Shown here: positions 1 through 9,156 of the stretch, piece after piece
How the letters are laid out: the number at the start of each line of letters is the position of its first letter
Numbering within the stretch: position 1 is the stretch's first letter
Source of the DNA: Halodurantibacterium flavum
GTDB lineage: Bacteria > Pseudomonadota > Alphaproteobacteria > Rhodobacterales > Rhodobacteraceae
Length of the DNA: 64,000 nt
NCBI RefSeq assembly: GCF_042681825.1
Contig: NZ_JBHUGH010000005.1
Coordinates: 124,001 to 188,000 of the forward strand
Direction of reading: 5' to 3'
Made by a program: the position numbers and the translations under genes
The notes under the pieces: generated by a model
Database searches by the model: none
What the model was told of the DNA's origin: nothing
The model's input: the letters and a program-made list of their open reading frames with translations, nothing else

Positions 1-511
1 CGCCCACCAGCATGGAGCGTTCGACGACGCCCCCCGCCCGTTCGACCGCCGTGCGATAGGGCAGCGGATCGGGCTTGCGCACCGGCAGCGTGTCGGCCCC
101 CACCAGCGAGGCAAAGACATCGCGGAACCTGAGCTGCCGAAGCAGCGTCTCGGCCAGCCCCTCGGGCTTGTTGGTGCAGACGCCAAGACGATAGCCCGCG
201 TCGCTCAGGCGGGTCACCGCATTCTCTACCCCCGGGTAAAGGCGGGTATGGGTCGCGATTTCCTCGGCATAGGCCTGCAGAAGCAGCGGATACTGTTCAT
301 CGACCAGCATCTCGGTCCAGTTCTTCGACACGCGCCCGAACCCCAGCCGCAGCATCGCCCGCCCGCCATGAAAGGCCGTCAGCGCGTCATCCTCGGGGTG
401 CAGCAGGTCGCCATGGCCCAATCCGCGAAAGCAGGCATTGGCCGCCGCGATCAGGTCGGCGCTCGTGTCCGCGATCGTTCCGTCGAGATCGAAAATCACC
501 GTCCGCGTCAT
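1..511 (-). CDS. gph: Phosphoglycolate phosphatase, HAD family (partial)
   Basis: This gene hydrolyses 2-phosphoglycolate to glycolate, salvaging the product of Rubisco oxygenation or DNA 3'-end repair. Its C-terminal part lies beyond the left edge, and 170 residues are visible of about 220 usual for the family. The start ATG (complement 509-511) is followed at once by FDLDGT, with the catalytic aspartates at residues 8 and 10. HAD motif II is TNKP (113-116) and motif III is KPDP (146-149). It is divergent from glmU. HAD substrate specificity cannot be proved from sequence; the gph call rests on overall similarity. Confidence 0.88.
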   Translation of the reverse strand, partial: MTRTVIFDLDGTIADTSADLIAAANACFRGLGHGDLLHPEDDALTAFHGGRAMLRLGFGRVSKNWTEMLVDEQYPLLLQAYAEEIATHTRLYPGVENAVTRLSDAGYRLGVCTNKPEGLAETLLRQLRFRDVFASLVGADTLPVRKPDPLPYRTAVERAGGVVERSMLVG

Positions 512-672
512 ATGTCCCCCGGCAATGGCCCGCGTCTGAAATGCGCGGTAAAGAGAAGTGAAGCCGCCCACCCTTGCGATGGCCCCTGCCATCGGTAAAA
601 CGGGCCAGATCGAAAGAAAAGGCCCCTTGGGCCAAAGAACAGGCCCCGAGGGGCGCGCGGAAAAGGCAGAGC

Positions 673-2013
673 ATGGCGGTATCCTTCATCATTCTGGCGG
701 CGGGGCAAGGCACGCGGATGAACTCCGAGCGGCCCAAGGTGCTGCATGAACTGGCCGGCGCGCCGCTTCTGGCCCATGCGATGGCAACCGCCGACCGGCA
801 GTCGCCCGAACGGCTGGTCGTCGTGACGGGTCATGGCGGCGCCGAGGTGGCGGCGGTGGCCCGCGGCCTCAACCCGGATGTCCAGGTGGTCGAGCAGGCC
901 GAACAGCTTGGAACCGCCCATGCCGTGCTGCAGGCGGAACCGGCGCTGCGGGGGGCGCGGGGCGATGCGATCGTGCTTTATGGCGACACGCCCTTCATCT
1001 CGGACGCGACCATTGCCGCGATGCTGCGGGCGCGCGCCCGTCATGACGTCGTCGTTCTGGGGTTTGAGGCCGCGGATCCCGCCCGCTATGGCCGGCTGGT
1101 GGTCGAGGGGGCGGACCTCACCCGTATCGTCGAATGGAAGGACGCGACCGAGGCGGAACGTAGCCTCACCCTCTGCAATTCGGGCGTGATCTGTGCCGAT
1201 GCCGGGGTTCTGATGGCGCTGGTGGCCGAGGTCGGCAACGACAATGCCGCAGGGGAGTACTACCTCCCCGATATCGTGGCCCTTGCCCGCGCGCGGGGCA
1301 TGTCGGCGGGTGTCGTGACCTGCGATGAGGCCGAGACGCTGGGCATCAATACCCGGGCCGAGCTTGCCGCCGCCGAGGCCGCCTTTCAGTCCCGCGCCCG
1401 GGCCGAGGCGCTGGAAAACGGTGTGAGCCTGATCGCGCCGGAGACGATCCACTTTGCCTTTGACACGGTGATCGGACGCGATGCGGTCGTGGGCCCGAAC
1501 GTCGTCTTCGGCCCCGGCGTGACGGTGGAATCCGGCGCCGAGATCCGCGCCTTCTGCCATCTGGAGGGCTGCCATGTGAGCCAGGGCGCGCAGGTCGGGC
1601 CGTTCGCGCGGCTCCGCCCCGGGGCGGAACTGGCCGAGGGCGCGCGCGTCGGCAACTTTGTCGAGATCAAGAACGCCGTGCTCGACGCCGGGGCCAAGGT
1701 CAACCATCTCAGCTATATCGGCGACGCGCATGTGGGCGAGGCCGCGAATATCGGCGCGGGCACCGTCACCTGCAACTATGACGGCGTGTCCAAGCACCGC
1801 ACGGAAATCGGCGCGCGGGCCTTTATCGGGTCGGACACGATGCTGGTGGCGCCGGTGCGCGTCGGTGCCGGCGCGATGACGGCCAGCGGGTCGGTGATCA
1901 CCGCCGATGTGCCCGCCGATGCGATGGCCGTGGGCCGGGCGCGGCAGGTCAACAAGGAGGGCTTTGCCCGCCGCCTGTTCGAAAAGCTGCGCGCCGCCAA
2001 GGGGGGAAAATAG
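673..2013 (+). CDS. glmU: Bifunctional UDP-GlcNAc pyrophosphorylase / glucosamine-1-P acetyltransferase
   Basis: GlmU makes UDP-N-acetylglucosamine for peptidoglycan and LPS by acetylating GlcN-1-P and then transferring UMP. The nucleotidyltransferase signature LAAGQGTRM..PKVLH lies at residues 8-25, with GTAH near 80 and YGDTP near 100. From about residue 250 the protein is a left-handed beta-helix of hexapeptide repeats, with the acetyltransferase motif GTVTCNYDG. The 446-aa length is normal. The frame is open further upstream, but the ATG at 673 immediately precedes the conserved N terminus. The stop is one base from the glmS start, so the two genes form an operon covering adjacent steps of the pathway. 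Confidence 0.96.
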   Translation: MAVSFIILAAGQGTRMNSERPKVLHELAGAPLLAHAMATADRQSPERLVVVTGHGGAEVAAVARGLNPDVQVVEQAEQLGTAHAVLQAEPALRGARGDAIVLYGDTPFISDATIAAMLRARARHDVVVLGFEAADPARYGRLVVEGADLTRIVEWKDATEAERSLTLCNSGVICADAGVLMALVAEVGNDNAAGEYYLPDIVALARARGMSAGVVTCDEAETLGINTRAELAAAEAAFQSRARAEALENGVSLIAPETIHFAFDTVIGRDAVVGPNVVFGPGVTVESGAEIRAFCHLEGCHVSQGAQVGPFARLRPGAELAEGARVGNFVEIKNAVLDAGAKVNHLSYIGDAHVGEAANIGAGTVTCNYDGVSKHRTEIGARAFIGSDTMLVAPVRVGAGAMTASGSVITADVPADAMAVGRARQVNKEGFARRLFEKLRAAKGGK

Positions 2014-2014
2014 C

Positions 2015-3826
2015 ATGTGCGGGATCATCGGCGTTCTGGGCGAACATGAGGCCGCCCCTCTTATGGTCGAGGCGCTGAAGCGGCTCGAATATCGCGGCTA
2101 TGACAGCGCGGGCATCGCGACCGTGCATCAGGGGCGGCTGGACCGGCGGCGGGCTGTCGGCAAGCTTGTGAACCTCTCGGATCTTCTGGTGCATGAACCG
2201 CTGGCCGGAAAGGCCGGCATCGGCCATACCCGCTGGGCAACCCACGGGGCACCGACGGTCGCCAACGCCCACCCGCATCGTGCGGGCGGCGTGGCGGTGG
2301 TCCATAACGGCATCATCGAGAATTTCCGCGAACTGCGCGAAGAGCTGACCGCGCAAGGCGCCGCGTTCCATACCGAGACGGATACCGAGACCGTCGTCCT
2401 GTTGACCGAACGCCACATGGCCGAAGGAATGACCCCGGCCGAGGCCGCCGAGGCCACGATCAGGCGCCTGACGGGGGCCTTCGCGCTCTGCTTCCTGTTC
2501 GACGGCGAAGAGGATCTGTTGATCTGTGCGCGTCAGGGTTCGCCGCTGGCCATAGGCCACGGCGAGGGCGAGATGTTCGTGGGGTCGGACGCGATCGCGC
2601 TGGCGCCGCTGACCGACCGCATCACCTATCTGGAGGAAGGCGACCGCGCCGTCATCACCCGCAGCGGCGCCGAGATTTTTGACGCGGCGGGCCGGCGCGC
2701 CAACCGGGCCGTGACGCAGATCCAGATCGGCGCGGCGCGGATCGACAAGGCCGGGCACAAGCATTTCATGGCCAAGGAAATCGCCGAGCAGCCGGGCGTG
2801 ATCGGCGCGGCGCTGGACCATTACCTGACGGATGCCGGGATCGCGATGCCCGGGCTCGACTTTGCCGAATGCGACCGGCTGGTGATGGTGGCCTGCGGCA
2901 CGGCCTCTTACGCCTGCATGGTGGCGAAATACTGGTTCGAGCAATTGGCGGGCCTGCCCGTCGATGTCGATATCGCGAGCGAGTTCCGCTATCGCGAGCC
3001 GCCCTTGTCGCCGGGTTCATGGTCGGTCTTTGTCAGCCAGTCGGGCGAAACCGCCGACACGCTCGCCGCCCTGCGTTATACCCGCGACAGGGTGGCCAAG
3101 GTCGTATCGGTCGTGAACGTGGCGACCAGTTCGATCGCCCGCGAAAGCGATGTGGCGCTGCCGATCCTTGCGGGGGTCGAGGTTTCGGTCGCCTCGACCA
3201 AGGGGTTCACCTGTCAGTTGACGGTTCTGGCGCTGATGGCGCTGAAGGCGGCAGTGGATCGCGGCCGGATGGATGCGGGTCAGCTTGCCGCGCATCTGGG
3301 CCATCTGCGCAGCCTGCCGGGGCTCATGAACCACGCGCTGCTTTTGTCGAACGACGTCGCCCGGATCGCCGCCGATCTGGCCGAGGCGCAGGACATCCTC
3401 TTCCTCGGACGGGGGCCGATGTATCCGCTGGCACTCGAAGGCGCGCTGAAGCTCAAGGAAATCAGCTACATCCACGCCGAAGGTTACGCATCGGGCGAAC
3501 TGAAACACGGGCCGATCGCGCTGATCGACCAGCATGTGCCCGTGGTCGTGCTGGCCCCGCGCGACGCGCTTTACGAAAAGACCGTGTCGAACATGCAAGA
3601 GGTCATGGCCCGGCATGGCAAGGTACTGCTGATCTCGGACGCCGAAGGGGTGGAGGAGGCAGGGGGCGGTGTCTGGCGCAGCCTTACCCTGCCGCGGATC
3701 GAACCGTGGCTGGCGCCGGTGCTTTATGCCCTGCCGGCGCAGATGCTCGCCTATCACACCGCCATCGCCAAGGGCACGGATGTGGACCAGCCGCGCAACC
3801 TCGCGAAATCGGTGACGGTCGAATGA
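2015..3826 (+). CDS. glmS: Glutamine-fructose-6-phosphate aminotransferase
   Basis: GlmS catalyses the first step of hexosamine synthesis, fructose-6-P plus glutamine to glucosamine-6-P. The start is fixed by MCGIIG: Cys2 becomes the N-terminal nucleophile of the class-II glutaminase domain (about 1-220, with GIGHTRWATHG). Two SIS sugar-isomerase domains follow, including SQSGETADT. The C terminus NLAKSVTVE is the typical ending. The 603-aa length is standard. The gene sits one base after glmU, and its stop overlaps the next start (ATGA at 3823-3826). No glmS ribozyme was recognised, and none is expected in proteobacteria. Confidence 0.97.
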   Translation: MCGIIGVLGEHEAAPLMVEALKRLEYRGYDSAGIATVHQGRLDRRRAVGKLVNLSDLLVHEPLAGKAGIGHTRWATHGAPTVANAHPHRAGGVAVVHNGIIENFRELREELTAQGAAFHTETDTETVVLLTERHMAEGMTPAEAAEATIRRLTGAFALCFLFDGEEDLLICARQGSPLAIGHGEGEMFVGSDAIALAPLTDRITYLEEGDRAVITRSGAEIFDAAGRRANRAVTQIQIGAARIDKAGHKHFMAKEIAEQPGVIGAALDHYLTDAGIAMPGLDFAECDRLVMVACGTASYACMVAKYWFEQLAGLPVDVDIASEFRYREPPLSPGSWSVFVSQSGETADTLAALRYTRDRVAKVVSVVNVATSSIARESDVALPILAGVEVSVASTKGFTCQLTVLALMALKAAVDRGRMDAGQLAAHLGHLRSLPGLMNHALLLSNDVARIAADLAEAQDILFLGRGPMYPLALEGALKLKEISYIHAEGYASGELKHGPIALIDQHVPVVVLAPRDALYEKTVSNMQEVMARHGKVLLISDAEGVEEAGGGVWRSLTLPRIEPWLAPVLYALPAQMLAYHTAIAKGTDVDQPRNLAKSVTVE

Positions 3827-4518
3827 TCCCCCGGATGACCCCGGATGCGGCGCTTGCGGCCCTGCGGGCAGAGGCCGATCCGGACCGGGCCGCGGAAATG
3901 GCCGCCTATCACAAGACCACGCGGGAAATCCTCGGCCTCGCGACGCCGGTCATCGACGATCTGGCGCGTGGCTGGCGGGCGGATCTTTCGCTCGGGGACC
4001 GGCTGACGCTTGCGGCCGGGCTCTGGGACAGCGACATTTTCGAGGGGCGGATCGCCGCGGCAAAGCTGCTGACGCAGGCGCGCATCCGCCCCGATGACAG
4101 CGGCGCCTGGGATCTGATCGCGGCCTGGGTTCCGGAGTTCGACGGCTGGGCCATCGCCGATACCGTCTGCATCGCCGGGCAAAAGCGGCTGCTGGCCGAT
4201 CCGTCCCGCCTTGAGGTGGTCGAGGCATGGACGCGCAACGACAACATGTGGATCCGCCGCGCGGCGCTGGTCATCACCCTGCCCTGGGCCAAGATGAACT
4301 TTCCCAAATCCGCCGATCTTGCGATCCGGGAACGCGTGCTGGACTGGGCCGCGACCTATGTGGCCGATCGCGACTGGTTCATCCAGAAGGCGGTCGCCTG
4401 GTGGCTGCGCGACCTCTCGAAACACGATCCCGACCGCAGCCGCGCCTTCCTGGCCTCCGAGGGCGCTGGCCTGAAATCCTTCGCCCGCAAAGAGGCCGCG
4501 CGTCACCTCAGCGTGTAA
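3823..4518 (+). CDS. AlkD-like DNA alkylation repair protein
   Basis: This 231-aa all-helical protein belongs to the HEAT-like-repeat DNA glycosylase family (PF08713), which excises cationic alkylated bases such as 3-methyladenine. Characteristic W/D-rich helices are visible: a WDLIAAWVPEFDGWAIADT stretch near the middle, then WIRRAALV and DWFIQKAVAWWLRDLSK. The ATG overlaps the glmS stop, implying translational coupling to an unrelated biosynthetic operon. Family members differ in activity, so catalysis is inferred rather than seen. Confidence 0.85.
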   Translation: MIPRMTPDAALAALRAEADPDRAAEMAAYHKTTREILGLATPVIDDLARGWRADLSLGDRLTLAAGLWDSDIFEGRIAAAKLLTQARIRPDDSGAWDLIAAWVPEFDGWAIADTVCIAGQKRLLADPSRLEVVEAWTRNDNMWIRRAALVITLPWAKMNFPKSADLAIRERVLDWAATYVADRDWFIQKAVAWWLRDLSKHDPDRSRAFLASEGAGLKSFARKEAARHLSV

Positions 4519-4996
4519 AGACCTGCACCGACGGCAGCGAGGTGAGCGGCAGCCCAAGCGCCTGAAACGCCGAAAGCGACAGGCGCCCCCCGGTCCCCGT
4601 GGCCGGGATCAGCGTGACGTTCACCGACTGGCCATTGGCCGCGACGACCCGGCCCGGTGTCTCGGTGCTGACCAGCGGGGTGCGCAGCCAGAACCCCTGT
4701 TCGGCCGGGTTGCCCAGCGACACCGTGGCCCGCCCCAATTCCCGCCCGCCGGTGGCCGGGGCCGTCGCGGCCGCGCGCTGTTCCGGGGTCGCCACGTCAT
4801 AGGCCGCCGCCTGCGTCCCTGCCCCGCCGACGATCGCGCCGGGACGGGGGGCGGGTGCGGCCGTGGCGGGCGCCGGGGCCTCGGCAAGGGGCGCCTGGGT
4901 GCGGGCGGCGGTGCCGTGCTCGGTATCCGCACAGGCGGCGAGCACGAGAAGCAGCGGCGCTGCGGTGGCAAGGCGGAGGGGGGACAGTCTGGTCAT
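4508..4996 (-). CDS. Hypothetical lipoprotein
   Basis: This 162-aa exported protein has an N-terminal hydrophobic segment ending in the lipobox LAAC, which predicts a lipidated Cys22. An Ala/Pro-rich tether spans about residues 25-75. The conserved-looking C-terminal half reads GRATVSLGNP..GFWLRTPLVS...SVNVTLIP and may be a small beta-barrel; similar Rhodobacterales lipoproteins are sometimes labelled D-galactarate dehydratase, which its size does not support. It is convergent with the alkD-like gene, overlapping it by about 11 bases, and divergent from moaA. The function is unknown. Confidence 0.75.
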   Translation of the reverse strand: MTRLSPLRLATAAPLLLVLAACADTEHGTAARTQAPLAEAPAPATAAPAPRPGAIVGGAGTQAAAYDVATPEQRAAATAPATGGRELGRATVSLGNPAEQGFWLRTPLVSTETPGRVVAANGQSVNVTLIPATGTGGRLSLSAFQALGLPLTSLPSVQVFTR

Positions 4997-5144
4997 CTAT
5001 GTGTTCCGGGTCTCTCATTCTGGTTGGACCAGAGCTTAGGGCCCTATCCGCGCCTTTCAACGCCCCGCGCCTTTCAATGCCAAAGCCCGCCCGATCTGCG
5101 GTTGCCCGCTTGCCGCGCCGCGCGGCCGCGCCTAAGTTGTGTCC

Positions 5145-6149
5145 ATGAAAGCCCCGCTCATCGATCCGTTTGCCCGTGCCATCAGCTATCTGCGCGTCTC
5201 CGTGACGGACCGCTGCGATTTCCGCTGTGTCTATTGCATGGCCGAAAACATGACCTTCCTGCCCAAGAAGGAGCTTCTGACGCTGGAAGAGCTTGACCGG
5301 CTCTGTTCCGCCTTCATCGGGCTCGGCGTCGAAAAGCTGCGGATCACGGGGGGCGAACCGCTGGTCCGGCGCGATATCATGACCTTTTTCCGCGCCATGT
5401 CCCGCCATCTGGACAGCGGCGCCCTGCAGGAATTGACGCTGACGACCAACGGGTCGCAGCTTGCGCGGTTTGCCGACGATCTGGCGGCCTGCGGCGTGCG
5501 GCGGATCAATGTCTCGCTCGATACGCTCGTGCCCGAAAAATTCGCGGCAATCACCCGCTGGGGCCGGCTGGAACAGGTTCTGGACGGCATCCGCGCGGCG
5601 CAGCGGGCCGGCATCCGCGTCAAGATCAACACCGTGGCGCTGAAGGGCTTCAACGAGGATGAACTTTTCAGCCTTGCGGACTGGTGCGCCGCGGAAGGCA
5701 TGGACCTGACCTTTATCGAGGTCATGCCGATGGGTGATCTGGGCAATGAGGACCGGCTGGACCAATACTGGTCGCTGCGCGATCTGCGCGCGCGGCTGGC
5801 GGAACGGTTCACGCTTGTCGATCTGGCAGAACGCACGGGAGGCCCCGCGCGCTATGTCCGGCTGGAGGAGACAGGGCAGAAGATCGGCTTCATCACCCCC
5901 CTCACCCATAATTTCTGCGAAAGCTGCAACCGGGTACGGCTGACCTGCACCGGGCAGCTTTACATGTGTCTGGGACAGGAAGACATGGCCGACCTGCGCG
6001 CGCCCCTGCGGGCCAGCGGCGATGACGCAGGGCTTGAGGATGCGATCCGCCGGGCCATCGCGCTCAAGCCCAAGGGCCATGATTTCGACTATTCCCGGCA
6101 GGCCGTCGCCGGCCAGATGTCGCGCCACATGAGCCATACGGGCGGCTGA
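5145..6149 (+). CDS. moaA: GTP 3',8-cyclase, radical SAM (molybdenum cofactor synthesis)
   Basis: MoaA and MoaC convert GTP to cyclic pyranopterin monophosphate, the first step of Mo-cofactor synthesis. The radical-SAM cluster motif CDFRCVYC places cysteines at 24, 28 and 31. A second, C-terminal Fe-S site is seen in NFCESCNRVRLTCTG. The protein ends in the conserved Gly-Gly tail (SHTGG). A GTG two codons upstream (5139) is possible, but the ATG at 5145 is preferred. The 334-aa length is normal. No other moa genes are adjacent. Confidence 0.96.
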   Translation: MKAPLIDPFARAISYLRVSVTDRCDFRCVYCMAENMTFLPKKELLTLEELDRLCSAFIGLGVEKLRITGGEPLVRRDIMTFFRAMSRHLDSGALQELTLTTNGSQLARFADDLAACGVRRINVSLDTLVPEKFAAITRWGRLEQVLDGIRAAQRAGIRVKINTVALKGFNEDELFSLADWCAAEGMDLTFIEVMPMGDLGNEDRLDQYWSLRDLRARLAERFTLVDLAERTGGPARYVRLEETGQKIGFITPLTHNFCESCNRVRLTCTGQLYMCLGQEDMADLRAPLRASGDDAGLEDAIRRAIALKPKGHDFDYSRQAVAGQMSRHMSHTGG

Positions 6150-6174
6150 CGCCCCCGCTGTTGACCGGTGCGGC

Positions 6175-6489
6175 TCAGGACACGAGCTTGAGCCCAACCA
6201 ACCCCGCCAGGATCAGCCCGATGCAAAAGAGCCGGGCCGCATGGGCCGGGTCACCGAACAGCACGATCCCCAATGTGGCTGTGCCCACCGCGCCGATGCC
6301 CGTCCAGATCGCATAGGCGGTGCCCAGCGGCAGATCGCGCAGCGCAAGGCCCAGAAGGCCGATGCTGACGATCATCGCCCCGACCGTCAGGGCGGTCGGG
6401 AGCGGGCGCGTAAAGCCTTCGGTGTATTTCAGGCCGATGGCCCAGGCGATCTCGAAGATGCCGGCAAGCGTAAGGATGATCCAGGGCAT
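6175..6489 (-). CDS. gdx: SMR-family guanidinium exporter (Gdx/SugE type)
   Basis: This 104-aa protein has four predicted membrane helices and exports guanidinium, in antiport with protons in the family, across the inner membrane. The N terminus MPWIILTLAGIFEIAWAIGLK carries the essential membrane-embedded Glu and the W-GLKYTEGF signature that separates Gdx/SugE from EmrE multidrug pumps. The reading frame is open further upstream, but ATG at 6489 follows a GGAGG Shine-Dalgarno. A two-hairpin ACGR element directly upstream supports guanidine as the ligand and the substrate. Confidence 0.9.
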   Translation of the reverse strand: MPWIILTLAGIFEIAWAIGLKYTEGFTRPLPTALTVGAMIVSIGLLGLALRDLPLGTAYAIWTGIGAVGTATLGIVLFGDPAHAARLFCIGLILAGLVGLKLVS

Positions 6490-6508
6490 GAAAGCCTCCG
6501 TTCCTGCG

Positions 6509-6553
6509 CGGGCCGTCCCGACATGTCTTGGGAAAAGGGCGGGTCGTCCCGCC
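6509..6553 (-). promoter_or_regulatory. Guanidine-II (mini-ykkC) riboswitch candidate
   Basis: Read on the minus strand there are two short GC hairpins. The first is GGCGGG-ACGA-CCCGCC (6553-6538). The second is CGGG-ACGG-CCCG (6520-6509), after a 17-nt linker. Both tetraloops fit ACGR, the defining feature of guanidine-II riboswitches, which bind one guanidinium per loop. The second hairpin ends about 20 nt before the gdx ATG, next to the Shine-Dalgarno, as expected for translational control of a guanidinium exporter. Confidence 0.85.
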
Positions 6554-6670
6554 GCGCCGCCGACATAGGGGGCCCTGCGCTGCGGGTCAAGCGGCCAAGG
6601 GTTGCGAGCCTGCCCGCGCCCGTCTAGAACCGCCGCAACGCGCACCCCGCTGAACCGAGAGGCCCCGCAT

Positions 6671-7981
6671 ATGATCCCCCGCTATTCCCGCCCCGACATG
6701 GTCGCCATCTGGTCCCCCGAGAGCCGCTTTCGCATCTGGTTCGAGATCGAGGCCCATGCCTGCGACGCGATGGCGGAAATCGGGGTGATCCCGCGCGAAA
6801 ATGCCCAGGCGGTGTGGAAGGCGAAGGACGCGACCTTTGACGTGGCCCGGATCGATGAGATCGAGGCGGTGACCAAGCATGACGTGATCGCCTTCCTCAC
6901 CCATCTGGGGGAAATCGTGGGGCCGGATGAGGCGCGTTTCGTCCATCAGGGCATGACGAGCTCGGACGTGCTCGACACCTGTTTCAACATCCAGCTTGTG
7001 CGTGCGGCCGATATCCTGCTGGCCGACATGGACCGGCTGCTCGCCGCGCTCAAGCGCCGCGCGATGGAGCACAAGGACACGATCCGCATCGGGCGCAGCC
7101 ACGGCATCCACGCCGAGCCGACTACGATGGGCCTGACCTTTGCCCGCTTCTACGCCGAGATGGACCGCAACCGCCAGCGGCTTGAAACGGCGCGGGCCGA
7201 GGTCGCGACGGGTGCGATTTCCGGCGCGGTGGGGACATTCGCCAATATCGATCCGAGGGTCGAGGAACATGTCTGCAGGATGCTCGGCCTTACGCCCGAA
7301 CCGATCTCGACGCAGGTGATCCCGCGCGACCGCCATGCGGCGTTCTTCGCCACGCTGGGGGTCATCGCGTCCTCGGTCGAGAATGTCGCGATCGAGATCC
7401 GCCACATGCAGCGGACCGAAGTGCTTGAGGCGGAGGAATTTTTCTCCAAGGGCCAGAAGGGTTCGAGCGCGATGCCGCACAAGCGGAACCCTGTGCTGAC
7501 GGAAAACCTGACCGGGCTTGCACGGCTCGTGCGCTCGATGGCCATCCCCGCGATGGAGAATGTCGCGCTCTGGCATGAGCGGGACATTTCCCATTCCTCG
7601 GTCGAACGCAACATCGGCCCGGACGCGACCGTGACGCTGGACTTTGCCCTTGCCCGGCTGACAGGCGTGATCGAGAACCTTGTCGTCTACCCCGACAACA
7701 TGATGAGGAATCTCAACAAGTTCCGCGGGCTTGTTCATTCTCAACGTGTGCTTCTGGCATTGACGCAAAAAGGCGTGAGCCGCGAGGACAGCTATCGGCT
7801 GGTGCAGAGGAACGCCATGAAGGTCTGGGAGCAAGACGCTGATTTCATGTCGGAACTCAAGGCCGATCCGGAGGTGAGCGCGGTTCTCAGCGATGCGGAG
7901 ATCGAGGAAAAGTTCGATCTCGGCTATCACACCAAGCATGTGGACACGATCTTTGCCCGTGTCTTCGGCAAAGACGGATGA
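6671..7981 (+). CDS. purB: Adenylosuccinate lyase
   Basis: PurB catalyses two fumarate-releasing steps: SAICAR to AICAR in purine synthesis and adenylosuccinate to AMP. This 436-aa protein shows the superfamily motifs TSSDVLDT (about 96-103) and the signature loop SSAMPHKRNP (about 264-273), which carries the catalytic serine. The ATG at 6671 precedes the conserved MIPRYSRP start, although the frame is open upstream. The gene is divergent from gdx. Confidence 0.96.
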   Translation: MIPRYSRPDMVAIWSPESRFRIWFEIEAHACDAMAEIGVIPRENAQAVWKAKDATFDVARIDEIEAVTKHDVIAFLTHLGEIVGPDEARFVHQGMTSSDVLDTCFNIQLVRAADILLADMDRLLAALKRRAMEHKDTIRIGRSHGIHAEPTTMGLTFARFYAEMDRNRQRLETARAEVATGAISGAVGTFANIDPRVEEHVCRMLGLTPEPISTQVIPRDRHAAFFATLGVIASSVENVAIEIRHMQRTEVLEAEEFFSKGQKGSSAMPHKRNPVLTENLTGLARLVRSMAIPAMENVALWHERDISHSSVERNIGPDATVTLDFALARLTGVIENLVVYPDNMMRNLNKFRGLVHSQRVLLALTQKGVSREDSYRLVQRNAMKVWEQDADFMSELKADPEVSAVLSDAEIEEKFDLGYHTKHVDTIFARVFGKDG

Positions 7982-8133
7982 AGGTAACGCGCCCTTAATC
8001 CTTGCCTGCGAGTCTGCCCGCAACAGGTTGGCGGAGGTCACAGGTGGCGACTGCGGTTGCATTGGGAAGTCTTGGTCTGGGCGATGGGCTCTTTTCGCGC
8101 GGGGAGGTTGTCGATGACGACCGCCCCAAGCGA

Positions 8134-9135
8134 ATGCCACCACAACTGAGCCAGCGGCAGAAGGCGGCGGTCATTGTGCGGTTGCTGCTGGCCGAAGGGG
8201 CGCCCCTGCCCCTGTTGGCCCTGCCCGAGGATCTGCAGGCCGATCTCACGCAGGAACTCAGCCGCCTGCGTCTTGTCGACCGGGACACGATGAACCAGGT
8301 GGTCGAGGAATTCGCCGCCGAGCTTGAGGGCGCCGGTGTCGCCTTCCCCGACGGGATCTATGGCGCCCTCTCGATGCTCGATGGCCACATCAGCGCGGGC
8401 GCCGCGAACCGCCTGCGCCGCATGGCCGCGGCGACCGGTCAGGGGGACGCCTGGGACCGCATCGTCGGCCAGGATGCAAAGGACCTCCTGCCGCTTCTGG
8501 AACAGGAGAGCATCGAGGTCGCGGCGGTTCTTCTGTCGAAGCTCGGCGTGACCAAGGCGGCCGAGTTGCTGGGGCGCCTGCCCGGCGAACGGGCACGCCG
8601 GATCGCCTATGCCGTCTCGCTCACCGAAGATGTGGACCCGGAAACCGTCCGCCGGATCGGCCTCTCTCTCTCCGGTCAGCTCGAGGCGCGACCGCCCCGG
8701 GCCTTCCGGAAGACGCCGGTCGAACGGGTCGGCGCGATCCTCAATTTCGCCGCGACCGACAAGCGCGAAGAGGTTCTGCAGGGGCTGGAGGAAACGGATG
8801 CCGATTTCGCCGAACGCGTCCGCAAGGCGATCTTCACCTTCCCAAACATCCCCGACCGTGTAGAGGCGCGCGATATCTCGCGCGTCATGCGCGCCGTCGA
8901 ACAGCCGCAACTCGTCCTCGCCCTTGCCAGCGCCAAGGGCGAGGACAGGATCGTGGCCGACTATATCCTCGACAACATGTCCCAACGGCTGGCCGGCACC
9001 CTGCGCGAGGAAATGGCCGAGCTTGGGACCTATCGTGAAAAGGACGCGGAGGCCGCCCGCAACGCCGTCATCGCCGCAATCCGCCGGCTGGAGGCGGACG
9101 GCGAAATCACGCTGATCTACCCCGAAGAGGATTGA
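8134..9135 (+). CDS. fliG: Flagellar motor switch protein FliG homologue
   Basis: FliG sits in the rotor C-ring, binds MotA through a charged C-terminal domain and couples ion flow to torque. The 333-aa product begins LSQRQKAAVIVRLLL and has a middle region with helical repeats. It ends with the diagnostic C-terminal pattern ILDNMSQRLAGTLREEMAELG, then EAARNAVIAAIRRLEADGEI. The frame opens at 8002, but the ATG at 8134 matches the family N terminus. No other flagellar gene is nearby, so this may be an isolated or extra copy; R. sphaeroides-type bacteria can carry more than one flagellar set. Confidence 0.85.
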   Translation: MPPQLSQRQKAAVIVRLLLAEGAPLPLLALPEDLQADLTQELSRLRLVDRDTMNQVVEEFAAELEGAGVAFPDGIYGALSMLDGHISAGAANRLRRMAAATGQGDAWDRIVGQDAKDLLPLLEQESIEVAAVLLSKLGVTKAAELLGRLPGERARRIAYAVSLTEDVDPETVRRIGLSLSGQLEARPPRAFRKTPVERVGAILNFAATDKREEVLQGLEETDADFAERVRKAIFTFPNIPDRVEARDISRVMRAVEQPQLVLALASAKGEDRIVADYILDNMSQRLAGTLREEMAELGTYREKDAEAARNAVIAAIRRLEADGEITLIYPEED

Positions 9136-9156
9136 GCAAAGGCCGAGGACCGGTGA

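Noticed and set aside
508..2028. 506-codon minus-strand ORF over glmU
   Set aside because: Antisense shadow of a conserved gene in high-GC DNA; Arg/Gly/His-rich with no motif.
6587..8143. 518-codon minus-strand ORF
   Set aside because: Antisense of purB with typical shadow composition.
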